From positions 22,921 through 86,920 of IMG/VR virus record IMGVR_UViG_3300045007_000250: DNA of 64,000 nt. One strand, given 5' to 3'. This document shows, piece by piece, positions 39,806-48,365 of the stretch. The position numbers and the translations under genes are program-made. The notes beneath the pieces were generated by a model, which worked only from the letters and a program-made list of their open reading frames with translations, ran no database searches and was not told the origin of the DNA. Positions within the stretch are counted from its first letter, which is position 1; every line of letters starts with the position of its first letter. Origin of the DNA: a virus.

Positions 39806-40159
39806 ATGCAACAGTGGACTCATCGGGTTGGTGCCGGGTCTCAGATGGATGGGACGGCGGGCAAGGGTGGTTTCACCGAAGCGCAGGAGATGTATAGGGC
39901 GCAAGGGCACTACTTGATGCAGGTGGTCCTTCGCGTCGGCGCGTCGGTGCTGGTCAAGGATGTGGAAGTGTATCTTCGTACCGCTTTTGGCGACGTTCCG
40001 GTGATTGCTACCACCGTTGCCGCGGTGGACGAATACTACTTTCTCAGCGATTTTACCATGTATGCGGGGCCGGGCGAGTATTTCGTGGTGACGACGGACC
40101 ACTGTGTAACGGAAGTCTTCGCTTCCATTTACACCGTTGGCACCGTGGCGGAGTGGTGA
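39806..40159 (+). CDS. Hypothetical head/neck protein
   Basis: 117 residues, ATG overlapping no more than the previous TGA region (GTG 39803 is possible). Beta-rich (YLMQVVLRVGASVLVKDVEV; GPGEYFVVTTDH). Likely structural, by position. Confidence 0.6.
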   Translation: MQQWTHRVGAGSQMDGTAGKGGFTEAQEMYRAQGHYLMQVVLRVGASVLVKDVEVYLRTAFGDVPVIATTVAAVDEYYFLSDFTMYAGPGEYFVVTTDHCVTEVFASIYTVGTVAEW

Positions 40160-40208
40160 CGTGACTCAGATTCTCCTTTTCACTGAGTTTCCGGCGTAGG
40201 GGTTTTGA

Positions 40209-42167
40209 ATGGCGACCATTACGATTACTCTGCTTGCCGGTGCGGGTACTCCGCCACTTGATTTTCAGGTGGGCGATCAGGTGGGGCTTGAGGCCACTGG
40301 TGGTGCTGGGGGTGGTTTGTCCACCCCGACGTACTTGTGGACCTTCGTGGATAAGCCCGCGGCTTCTGCGGCGGTTCTAAATAACGCCACGTCTCAAAAT
40401 GCCGATTTCACGGTGGATGTGGAAGGCACCTACTTGGTGCAGGTCGTGGTGGACGGGTACGATATGACCCGCGCCGCCGCGGGTTGTCCCTTGGTAGTTA
40501 TCGGGCCTTCCGTGCTTCGTCCCCCTGCTATTGGCGAGATGGTAGAAGCGAACATGGTGACGGGATGGGGCAGGGAGTTTCAAAATCTCTTCTACTTGAT
40601 GGGCACCGTTTCTTCCATCCTGTCGTCTCTTTTCGCTAGCGGGCGTTCTCCCGGCGATCCGCCGGTGTATTTCGTGGATTCGGTGGGCGGGGACGACGTG
40701 ACCGGGGATGGGAGTTTTGCCCTTCCTTGGCAGACGGTGGGCTACGCGGTCTCTCAATGTCCGGTGGCTCCTGCTGATACCCGCGCTATTCTTTGCCTTT
40801 TTTCTGGTACGCATGATCTTGGTTCGGGAGTTGGTTTTTCCGATCAGGCTATTTCTTTTGTGGGTTTGGGTGGGAGCCGCAACGATGTGAGGATGGAAGC
40901 CACTTCTATTCCGGGCGGAAACGCCATCACCCTGTCCGGCGAAACTTGGCCCGACGGTTCGGTGATGTTCTACAATCTCACTATTGAAAACTTGACCACC
41001 GGTGGAAATGAATCCGCCGTATTTTTTGATGCCGCCTATCGTACCACCAATCCGGCTTTTTTCGTGGATTGTATGTTGCGTGGGGACTACGCTTTCAATA
41101 CCAACATGGGGGTCGGAGCGCCCGGAAGTCGTGAAGGTTATTTCATTTTTAGCGGGTGTACCACGAGTAGGATTCGTTTCTATCGTGACCCAGCCTGCGC
41201 TTTCAGTTCCGTATTTGTTGGGCTACTTATAAATTGCCTTGGTTTATCTTCTCTGATTGTTGACGATCAGCCGTCATACGTTGGTGGGCAACGCCAGATT
41301 TATCTTAGTGGTTCGGCTTTTCAAGAGGTCGAAGAGACGCCTCAAAATCTCACTCCAATCGTTTCCGTCTTGGTTGGTCAGAATGCTCGCACACATCGAA
41401 TGACGCAGCCGGGTGGGAGCGGCGTACAGACCTTTACAACTGGCTTGGAGCCGGTGCAGCTTGGAGCCGGTGAGATTTGTCCGATTATTGGTGTTGGTGG
41501 GGGTGCGGTGGACATTGCCGCCATGCCGGTGCCGCGGCATTTCGGGGATCGAATCATTCTGCTTGCAACCGGTGACTACGATCATCGTGTGCGTTTGACC
41601 AACCTCACTACGGATGTTACTTTGGAAGGATGGGAGCCGTGGCAGGGGTACGACAACGCCATGATCTGTTTCGAGTGGATGCCCACCGATCTTTTGGGAG
41701 CCGGTGTTTGGCGCGAGATGTGGCGTAAAACCGGTTTCGGGCGTGTCGGTACTGTGGGATTTCATCTGCTCGGTTCTTGTGATGTGGATTTGAAAGCCGT
41801 GACTGCGGGCAATCTCGTGTTGGAGATTCCTGAGACGATTAGCAATGTCATGCTCTGTGCCATGATGTTGATATACGACGCGGATGCTCCGAACGGTGAC
41901 GCCATCGTGCAGTGCGGTGTGTCCGGCGGTGTGGGCACGGAGCTTTTCGGTCCTACCACCCTTGTCGGTGTAGTGGACGGGGACGTGTGGTTTTGGGACT
42001 TGTATCCGGCGGGCATGGTTCCCGCCGGTGGCGGTATTCTTCCTGCGGACGTGGGGATTTTCAAAGGTCCGAAAGTGCTTACGATGGATGTGACGCAGGC
42101 GGATACCGGCGGTATCACCATGCGTGGCCTTTTGATGCTCTTTGGTATGAACCTGTGGGGCGCGTGA
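40209..42167 (+). CDS. Beta-helix (pectin-lyase-like) virion protein with PKD-like start
   Basis: 652 residues. Residues 1-100 resemble an Ig/PKD-like domain (PTYLWTFVDKPAASAAV; GTYLVQVVVDGYD). From about 150, YFVDSVGGDDVTGDGS, then PWQTVGYAV, marks the entry into a right-handed beta-helix, as in DUF1565-type and tailspike proteins. A C-terminal beta domain closes it. Its place among neck genes suggests a head fibre or collar whisker that binds host polysaccharide. Confidence 0.72.
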   Translation: MATITITLLAGAGTPPLDFQVGDQVGLEATGGAGGGLSTPTYLWTFVDKPAASAAVLNNATSQNADFTVDVEGTYLVQVVVDGYDMTRAAAGCPLVVIGPSVLRPPAIGEMVEANMVTGWGREFQNLFYLMGTVSSILSSLFASGRSPGDPPVYFVDSVGGDDVTGDGSFALPWQTVGYAVSQCPVAPADTRAILCLFSGTHDLGSGVGFSDQAISFVGLGGSRNDVRMEATSIPGGNAITLSGETWPDGSVMFYNLTIENLTTGGNESAVFFDAAYRTTNPAFFVDCMLRGDYAFNTNMGVGAPGSREGYFIFSGCTTSRIRFYRDPACAFSSVFVGLLINCLGLSSLIVDDQPSYVGGQRQIYLSGSAFQEVEETPQNLTPIVSVLVGQNARTHRMTQPGGSGVQTFTTGLEPVQLGAGEICPIIGVGGGAVDIAAMPVPRHFGDRIILLATGDYDHRVRLTNLTTDVTLEGWEPWQGYDNAMICFEWMPTDLLGAGVWREMWRKTGFGRVGTVGFHLLGSCDVDLKAVTAGNLVLEIPETISNVMLCAMMLIYDADAPNGDAIVQCGVSGGVGTELFGPTTLVGVVDGDVWFWDLYPAGMVPAGGGILPADVGIFKGPKVLTMDVTQADTGGITMRGLLMLFGMNLWGA

Positions 42168-42643
42168 TGATTTTCGTGGAGTTCCAGATTGATGACCGGG
42201 GGTTGAAAAGGGCTCAGGAGATGCTTTCTCCGGTGCTCTGGAATCGCATCATTACGAAGGCCGCGTATGATACGACCCGTGACATGGCGGAGCTTTACCT
42301 GAGTCGAGTTCGCACGCGCATTCTTCAAGGGCGGGCGCTTGGACCGCCTCTTTCGGCGGGATGGGCGGCCCGGAAGGGCCACGATATTCCGTGGCTCTGG
42401 ACCGGATGGCTTCTTGCCCGTATGAATGTCCGGCGGGTGAGTGGCATGATGGTGTCTGCCGGATTTTCAAGCGGCCCGGCAGCGGAAGCGGCCTTGCGGT
42501 GTGAGTTGGGCACGGTCAAACAACCGGGGAGGCCGGTGTTTGAGCCGGAAGCAAAACAGCTTCGCCGTGAGCATGGTACCCTAAGACGGGTTGCCAGGAA
42601 GAATACTCTGAGCGCCGCACGACGGCATGGGATCAGGGTGTGA
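42167..42643 (+). CDS. Putative HK97 gp10-like tail-completion protein
   Basis: 158 residues. N-terminal helical domain (LKRAQEMLSPVLWNRIITKA) then LGPPLSAGWAARK, in the position and rough pattern of gp10-like or virion morphogenesis proteins. ATG 42167 overlaps the previous stop. Very basic C-terminus. Moderate confidence from order and pattern. Confidence 0.55.
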   Translation: MIFVEFQIDDRGLKRAQEMLSPVLWNRIITKAAYDTTRDMAELYLSRVRTRILQGRALGPPLSAGWAARKGHDIPWLWTGWLLARMNVRRVSGMMVSAGFSSGPAAEAALRCELGTVKQPGRPVFEPEAKQLRREHGTLRRVARKNTLSAARRHGIRV

Positions 42644-43932
42644 TGCCCTACGCCATTCTCAGTTCAACCGCCATCGGAGCCGTTCGTGATGACGTGACGG
42701 CTTGGGCAATCAAGGGGATGGGTGTTGGGCTTCGTATTGATTACGGGAGTACCACGGGCACGTACCCTCTTTTTGATGAGACGGTGGTGCAGCTTCCCCC
42801 CTGGTCGGCGGAGATGTTCGATGGTTTTTGGGGGATCATGCCCCTTGTGCTCAATCTCTGCGATGACCCCACCACGGATACTGAAAAGCTCTACAAGGCG
42901 ATCCCGCAAGACAAGGGGGCCGTTGACTGCCGCATTTCTGTGGACGCTGGGGCGACGTGGCTTGTGTGGAAGGCTGGGGCGTGGACTATCGCGGGGGCCG
43001 GGGAGTGGACTTCGTTTTATGACTTGAACGCCCACCTTGGGGCCATTCCCTTCGTAGTGCGTCGTCTGCTCATGCGAGTGCGCTTGCGCAAGGGTACGGA
43101 TACCAAGATTGGCCCCATTTTCAAGGGCGTACAGTTGGGGTATGCCACCCTTCCCAACATGGCTTTTGAAGATGTGCAGCGGACTTTGATCCGATGGATG
43201 CGCACGGAGTTTGCCGTGCGTTTTCGGGAATCCTTTACGCTCCTTGCCGCGGCGAATACGGTTGACACCGGTAAAACGCTCTCCGTGAAGAGCGTGAAGC
43301 ACGCTTACAACCTGACCGCTGATCCTACCCGGCAGACCGATCTTGCGACTGGTGCCTTTTCGGGAACAGTTGTTAGCCTTTCAGCGGTGCAGGCGCTTGG
43401 GAGCGTCATTGAAGTGGAGTGGGACGCGGGGTTGCCGGATGACAGGATTATTTTGCAACGCCGGGATGCCGACTTTTTTCAGGAGTTGGCCGTGCATTCG
43501 CCTGCTCTGATCCTGCACGTTGCGCCGGGTGAAGAGGCGGACAAGGCCAAGGTGTCGGGACAGGTGGACACCATCAATTACGCTACGTCTTATTACTGGC
43601 GTGAACGCATGGCTACACCGGTGGATTACCGTATCATGGTGCGTGCTGTGGCCTCTTCCAATGCGGAAGGGCTGGCCACGCGACTTTGCAACGCTGCGCA
43701 CATGCTTTTCAAGGAGCGGTCGGAAACTCAATACCTGCCTACGGTTTATTTGGGATCGTACCTTGAGATCGTGGATTTCACTCCGGCTTTCGAGGACGAA
43801 AGTTTGGAAAAAGAAGGCTTGTCAATCAAACTCTTCTCCTGTATAATCTGCGCGAGAGAGTGGGCGGAGAGCGGGGTGCAAACTGGCCCGCTAGCGCGTG
43901 AGCACGAAATTCTTGTCGAGGAAATGGCATAA
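42643..43932 (+). CDS. Hypothetical neck/tail-terminator-region protein
   Basis: 429 residues, TGATG overlap. Beta-rich first half, helical segment NMAFEDVQRTLIRWMRTEF, and a C-terminal part (ADKAKVSGQVDTINYATSY; SNAEGLATRLCNAAHM) like a tail-terminator domain. The last 110 bp contain a promoter. Function inferred only from place before the sheath. Confidence 0.55.
   Translation: MPYAILSSTAIGAVRDDVTAWAIKGMGVGLRIDYGSTTGTYPLFDETVVQLPPWSAEMFDGFWGIMPLVLNLCDDPTTDTEKLYKAIPQDKGAVDCRISVDAGATWLVWKAGAWTIAGAGEWTSFYDLNAHLGAIPFVVRRLLMRVRLRKGTDTKIGPIFKGVQLGYATLPNMAFEDVQRTLIRWMRTEFAVRFRESFTLLAAANTVDTGKTLSVKSVKHAYNLTADPTRQTDLATGAFSGTVVSLSAVQALGSVIEVEWDAGLPDDRIILQRRDADFFQELAVHSPALILHVAPGEEADKAKVSGQVDTINYATSYYWRERMATPVDYRIMVRAVASSNAEGLATRLCNAAHMLFKERSETQYLPTVYLGSYLEIVDFTPAFEDESLEKEGLSIKLFSCIICAREWAESGVQTGPLAREHEILVEEMA
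43819..43847 (+). promoter_or_regulatory. Internal promoter: TTGTCA / 17 bp / TATAAT
   Basis: Consensus -10 and exact spacing inside the preceding gene, 85 bp before 43932. No GGCGTGT spacer end, so it may answer to host sigma70 alone. It could lift tail-gene expression. Confidence 0.65.
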
Positions 43933-44264
43933 TGGCTCTGAAACTCATCAACGACGGCAGGGGAAAAGGGCCACGCACGGTCAACGTCTTTGGGCCGGAT
44001 GGCCGTCTGATTCGTACCATCAACATGCAGACGGACGAAGCGGTGGCGATCACCGACGAAGAGGCGGAGTGTCAGGAAATTGCCGGGTACGTTCGTCGCG
44101 GTCTGATGCGTCTTACGACCGTCCGCGAGCCAATGCAGCCGTTTCCGGCTCCTGTGGTCGCATCGCCGCGTGAGGAAGCTCCGAAGGTTGACTTGGAGCG
44201 GAAAACGTCCATGAAAGTCAAAACTCCGTCGAAGAAGGAAGAGACGGAAGAGCCGAAAGAGTAG
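43932..44264 (+). CDS. Small hypothetical protein before tail sheath
   Basis: 110 residues. The beta-rich first half (KLINDGRGKGPRTVNVFGPD) is followed by an acidic/basic disordered tail (KTPSKKEETEEPKE). Unknown. Confidence 0.65.
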   Translation: MALKLINDGRGKGPRTVNVFGPDGRLIRTINMQTDEAVAITDEEAECQEIAGYVRRGLMRLTTVREPMQPFPAPVVASPREEAPKVDLERKTSMKVKTPSKKEETEEPKE

Positions 44265-44276
44265 GGGGACTGACCG

Positions 44277-46697
44277 ATGGAACAGTTTGCACCGGGCGTT
44301 GAGATTCTTGAAAAAGATTCTCTGCCCACCATTCAAACTTCGGGCGCGCAGTTCTCCGGCATCGTGAGCACCGCGCAACGTGGCCCGGACAACGTGGTGA
44401 CGCTGCTTTCCGGCATGGAGCAGTTCAAAAAGCGGTACGGCTACTACGGCGGCACCTTCTTGGGCTACCTCATGGCGAACGGGTACTTCGATCAGCTTGG
44501 CGTGGGTCTCTTCTTTGTTCGCGCCACGCATCACGACGGGGTGACTGGTGTGTACGTCCCCCGCGTGATGAATCAACAGTTGAACATCATCAGGACCATT
44601 TCCGCCATCACGAACGCCAACCCCGCCCGTGTGACGACTTCGGTGGCGCATGGTTTCGTCCGCGGTCAGAAGGTTCGCATGGTGGACGTGACGGGCATGA
44701 CGCAGGTGAGCGGCAACGTCTATGTCGTCACTCCGCACGCCACCGATCCCACCATATTCTTCTTGGACGGTTGCGATTCGACCGCTTACGGCGTCTTCAT
44801 CGCCGGAACGGTGGAAGGGTACGCGGAATCGTCCATCATCCAAGCGTCTTCGACTGGCGCTTGGGCGAACAGCACGCTTCTCACCTGCCAGAAGTACGCG
44901 CTTTCCCTGAATGCTGAAACCACGGCGGGTGCAAGCACCTGCACGCCCGCCAGCATCGCCGGGATGGAAGTTGGTGACGTGGTGTACTTGGAGCAGTATT
45001 TGAACATTCTGCCCAACATCGTCACCGCCATCAACACGGGGACCAATCAGGTCACTTTCCGCACGGCGCTCCCGGCGACGGTGGCGATCACCAGCATGAC
45101 GGTGGGCGCTCCCGGTGCCCCGATTATCGTGACGAAGGCTGGGCATGGTCTCAAGACCGGCCAGTACGTCAAGATCAGCGGCAACACCCGCGTCACTGGC
45201 CTTCCGACTCTCAACGCAAATTGGGTCATCGCCCGAACGGGCGCTGATACGTTCACCTTGGACGGCAGCGATTCCATCAACTACACTGACACTGGTGTTG
45301 GAAGCTATGGCAATTACAACCTGACGTGGGACACCGGTGCGTACCTCAAGTCCACCAACACGCACAGGACCAAGACGGCGCTCTCCGTCGCGTACACGTC
45401 GGGGACACAGATTCAAGTGCTTTCCGCCGCGACGATCAACGTGGGCGCTCTGCTCCTGTTGGTCACGTCCACTCGTGTCGTGGAAGGCCGGGTGGTTTCC
45501 AAAAACGGGAACATTCTGAATGTGACCATTACCAAGGCGGATGGCACGGCGACTTTGCCGGTCAACACCTTGGTTGTGTCCGTCAACTTCGATCTTCTGC
45601 ATCAAGTGGATGGCACCACCACGCGGTACGAAGGTCTCTCCTGTGAATCCGAAGACAACATTGACCACTACGTTGCCCGCTTTGCGCAGAGCGAATACCT
45701 GCGGGGCGTGGCTGGCGATACCGGTGCGGGCGGAGACTACAAGGCGTACACGTATCCGATGGCGTTCAATTACGAAGCCATGACGCAGGGCGCGGACGGC
45801 ACCACACCGGACGACACGGACAAACTCGGTACGAACACCAACAAGGCGTACAAGCACGGCATGGCGCTCTTTGACAGCGTGCCGACGCTTCCTCAATTCG
45901 CCGTTCCCGGTGGGTCCGTGACGGTGCAGCGGGCTGCGGACACTTACGCTCAGAGTCGTGGCGACACCATCAACGTCATCGCTGCACCGGAAACGTCCGA
46001 CACGCAGGAAGAGCTTTTGGCCTTCCGCAACGTGACGCTCAATCTGGTGTCGTCCTACACCGCGCTCTACGCTCCGTGGGGTCGTGAGCCGAATCCCGAC
46101 ATTCCGGGTGCCTATGTGAATGTGCCCCCGGAAGGTCGTATCTTGGGCATGATCTCGGAAGTGTCGAAGCGGCGCGGAATCCAGAAGCCCCCGGCCAACG
46201 AGCTTGTGAAGTTTGCGAGCTTGGTGGCGTCCTTCACTCCGACCGAGCACGGCGTTCTCAACGCCGCTGGTGTGAACTTGATCCTCATGGAAGAGGGTCG
46301 CGGAATCCGGTGCATGGGTGCCCGGACTCTGTGGCCCAACGCCGACCGGAAACAGTACCTCAACGTCCGATCCATCCTCAACGGCGTGAAGCGCGGTCTC
46401 AAGGAGTTCGGAAAGGCCATCGCGTTCGAGGCTTCCGATGACCTGCTGTGGAAGTACATCCAGACCGAAGGCAACAAGTGGATGGAGCAGCGGTGGAAGG
46501 ACGGGTGGTTTTTCCCGCGAAACGACAAGACGAAGGCGTTTTTCTTCAAGTGCGATGCCACGACCAACACCGAAGAGTTGCGCCTGAGCGCCAAGGTCCG
46601 CTCGGTGGTCGGAATCAATCCCGTCCTGCCGGGTGAGTTGATCCAGTTCGAGTTGATGCTGTGGGACGGCGGCGTGGTCGCGGTCAACGAGCTATAA
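44277..46697 (+). CDS. Contractile tail sheath protein with two FCCH-like insertions
   Basis: 806 residues. The N-terminal FAPGVEILEKDS and C-terminal VNVPPEGRILGMISEVSKRR, EEGRGIRCMGARTLW, and KWMEQRWKDGWFFP match phage sheath proteins. The middle is far larger than in minimal sheaths. Two beta units, about 110-185 and 268-345, share AHGF/GHGL...G..V.I/M....TG...N..Y/W.V......TF.LDG.DS, like ubiquitin-activating-enzyme FCCH repeats seen in phage structural proteins. The repeats likely decorate the outer surface of the tail. Confidence 0.93.
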   Translation: MEQFAPGVEILEKDSLPTIQTSGAQFSGIVSTAQRGPDNVVTLLSGMEQFKKRYGYYGGTFLGYLMANGYFDQLGVGLFFVRATHHDGVTGVYVPRVMNQQLNIIRTISAITNANPARVTTSVAHGFVRGQKVRMVDVTGMTQVSGNVYVVTPHATDPTIFFLDGCDSTAYGVFIAGTVEGYAESSIIQASSTGAWANSTLLTCQKYALSLNAETTAGASTCTPASIAGMEVGDVVYLEQYLNILPNIVTAINTGTNQVTFRTALPATVAITSMTVGAPGAPIIVTKAGHGLKTGQYVKISGNTRVTGLPTLNANWVIARTGADTFTLDGSDSINYTDTGVGSYGNYNLTWDTGAYLKSTNTHRTKTALSVAYTSGTQIQVLSAATINVGALLLLVTSTRVVEGRVVSKNGNILNVTITKADGTATLPVNTLVVSVNFDLLHQVDGTTTRYEGLSCESEDNIDHYVARFAQSEYLRGVAGDTGAGGDYKAYTYPMAFNYEAMTQGADGTTPDDTDKLGTNTNKAYKHGMALFDSVPTLPQFAVPGGSVTVQRAADTYAQSRGDTINVIAAPETSDTQEELLAFRNVTLNLVSSYTALYAPWGREPNPDIPGAYVNVPPEGRILGMISEVSKRRGIQKPPANELVKFASLVASFTPTEHGVLNAAGVNLILMEEGRGIRCMGARTLWPNADRKQYLNVRSILNGVKRGLKEFGKAIAFEASDDLLWKYIQTEGNKWMEQRWKDGWFFPRNDKTKAFFFKCDATTNTEELRLSAKVRSVVGINPVLPGELIQFELMLWDGGVVAVNEL

Positions 46698-46716
46698 GAG
46701 AAGGGGGTAAGACGCA

Positions 46717-47199
46717 ATGGCAACCGGAACGCGCATTGATCCCTTCCGGGGGTACAATTTCTACGTGTTGGCCCAAGCCAAGGGCTTCACCGTGGAGATG
46801 GGCTTCAAGAAGGTTTCCGGGCTGGATGTGGAAGTCGAAGTGACGGAGTACCGCGAAGGCACGGACGTTGCCACTGTCCGCAAGCTCCCCGGCTTGGCGA
46901 AGTATTCCAACATCGTGTTGGAGCGTGGCATCACCGACAACGGTGCGGCTGTCGAGTGGATGCAGGAGATCGTGAAACTCACCGAAGAGTCCGGTCTTGC
47001 TGCGGACGCCGATTTCCGTTCGGAGGTCACTATTCAACTGCTCAATCGCAATCAGGAAGTCGTGCGTGAGTGGCAGGCGACGGCTGCGTGGCCCGCAAAG
47101 CTCACGGTTGGTGATTTCGACGCCACTTCGTCCGACGTGGCGATTGAGACGTTGGAGTTGGTCCACGAAGGTCTCACCTGCACGCAGTTTGGCGGGTGA
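46717..47199 (+). CDS. Tail tube protein (T4 gp19-like)
   Basis: 160 residues. DPFRGYNFYVLAQAKGF, the following KVSGLDVEVEVTEYREG and TVRKLPGLAKYSNIVLERG are characteristic of gp19/VgrG-family tube proteins. It forms the inner tube inside the sheath and directly follows the sheath gene. Confidence 0.92.
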   Translation: MATGTRIDPFRGYNFYVLAQAKGFTVEMGFKKVSGLDVEVEVTEYREGTDVATVRKLPGLAKYSNIVLERGITDNGAAVEWMQEIVKLTEESGLAADADFRSEVTIQLLNRNQEVVREWQATAAWPAKLTVGDFDATSSDVAIETLELVHEGLTCTQFGG

Positions 47200-47239
47200 T
47201 AGCTCTCTGATAACCCATATTCTTTAGGCGAACACGCAC

Positions 47240-47265
47240 GGCCCGTGCAAGCGATTGCATGGGCC
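47240..47265 (+). promoter_or_regulatory. Palindrome hairpin between tube and chaperone genes
   Basis: TGCAAGCGATTGCA (47246-47259) in a longer stem GGCCCG/TGGGCC with a GCGA loop. GTGACA lies 8 bp downstream, like the -35 boxes elsewhere, but no -10 follows. It may reduce read-through after the highly expressed tube gene. Confidence 0.65.
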
Positions 47266-47294
47266 TTGTGACAAAGCCAAGAAAGGATGCTCCC

Positions 47295-48212
47295 ATGTCC
47301 GACGACAAAACTCCCCCGAAAGATACACAGGACGTTGTTGTGCCGGAGACGCCGGTGGAACTCCCGCCCGCTCCGGTGATTGCCGCTGGTACGCCGGTGG
47401 TCAAGTCCATTCGCGCCGCCATCAAGGATGTTCCGATTCATCTTGCGTGCGGCGTGCTGGTGGACGGGAAAATTTACCGGGATATTCTTGCCACTTCGAT
47501 CATGGCCGGAGACCGCAAGGCGTTCGGAGAGTCGAAGAACAGGAACAACGGCGGGAAGATGATTACCGACCTGCTCACGACCAAGGTGCGGAGCTTTGTC
47601 GGAGCGAAATTTCCCCTGCATCAACGGCATCTTCGTGACATGATGCTTTCGATGGATCGGGATCAGATCACCTATGAGCTTCGTAAAGCGACGGTGGGGG
47701 ATCGGCCCTTTGAAGAGATTATGACGTGCGTGCATTGTTCCTCGAAAAACTCCGTTAGCGTGGAAGCCGCGGAGATCGAAGAATCTTTCCGTGTCATGCC
47801 CGACGATGTGCGGTTGCATCTGGATTCCAAAGGGCGTTGCTACTTCACGGTCCATGTGCCTGAGTACGGTTTCCATGCCGACTTCTTCTATGGGGACGGC
47901 AAGGAACAGGAGTACATGGCGGGGACCACCAACGACAAAACCAACGTCTTCGACATGGAGTTGCATATTCTTTCCCGTCTCTGTCTTGATTGGAACGGGG
48001 AAGGCCCGATTTCCGCGGAGCAGCTTGCGGAGATGGATGTGGATTTCATCGAACGTCTCCAAGACGCGATCCGCGACTACGAGTACGGGTACAACTTCAC
48101 TCCGTTGGCGTCCTGTTATTCGTGCGGGCGCTTTACGAAAGTGAGGGTCAACCCTCTGGATTTTTTGTTTCCGAAGACGGGCTTGGTGGAGCCGAAGAAG
48201 CGTCGTACCTAG
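47295..48212 (+). CDS. Tail assembly chaperone, short (G-like) form
   Basis: 305 residues, ATG after AAAGGATG. Helical centre (RDMMLSMDRDQITYELRKA), CVHC and CYSC pairs forming a likely zinc site. Position between tube and tape measure, and the overlapping open frame downstream, identify it as the G part of a G/GT pair. It coats the tape measure during tail building. An earlier in-frame start (47259) lies in the hairpin region and is rejected. Confidence 0.82.
   Translation: MSDDKTPPKDTQDVVVPETPVELPPAPVIAAGTPVVKSIRAAIKDVPIHLACGVLVDGKIYRDILATSIMAGDRKAFGESKNRNNGGKMITDLLTTKVRSFVGAKFPLHQRHLRDMMLSMDRDQITYELRKATVGDRPFEEIMTCVHCSSKNSVSVEAAEIEESFRVMPDDVRLHLDSKGRCYFTVHVPEYGFHADFFYGDGKEQEYMAGTTNDKTNVFDMELHILSRLCLDWNGEGPISAEQLAEMDVDFIERLQDAIRDYEYGYNFTPLASCYSCGRFTKVRVNPLDFLFPKTGLVEPKKRRT
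48161..48167 (+). promoter_or_regulatory. -1 frameshift slippery site T TTT TTG
   Basis: Canonical X XXY YYZ heptamer in the chaperone frame (GAT TTT TTG). Slipping back one base enters the open frame that continues to 48352. Confidence 0.8.
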
Positions 48213-48352
48213 ACCGGGTGCTTTTCAATCTGGCCTACGGGCTTCATTGGCACTACCAAGACATGCTTGAGTTGCCTTATGAAGTCCTGATCCGTATGCA
48301 CGAACTCCTGCAAGAACAATGGGAGCGTGAGCGGAAGGCGTTGAAGGGGTGA
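48167..48352 (+). CDS. Tail assembly chaperone, T extension made by -1 frameshift
   Basis: 61 codons read only after the slip, beginning VSEDGLGGAEEASYLDRV and rich in helix (HYQDMLELPYEVLIRMHELL). The fused GT product would be about 352 residues. No start codon or RBS of its own fits well, and it ends 13 bp before the tape measure gene. This repeats the lambda G/GT logic. Confidence 0.78.
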   Translation, partial: VSEDGLGGAEEASYLDRVLFNLAYGLHWHYQDMLELPYEVLIRMHELLQEQWERERKALKG

Positions 48353-48365
48353 GAGGGTCTAGGCG

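Noticed and set aside
43746-46250. 834-codon minus-strand open frame opposite the tail sheath
   Set aside because: It is antisense to clearly homologous sheath and neck genes, rich in His/Arg from reverse codon bias, and has no RBS or promoter. The same applies to the long minus frames at 6554-8260, 24075-25754 and 62357-63391.
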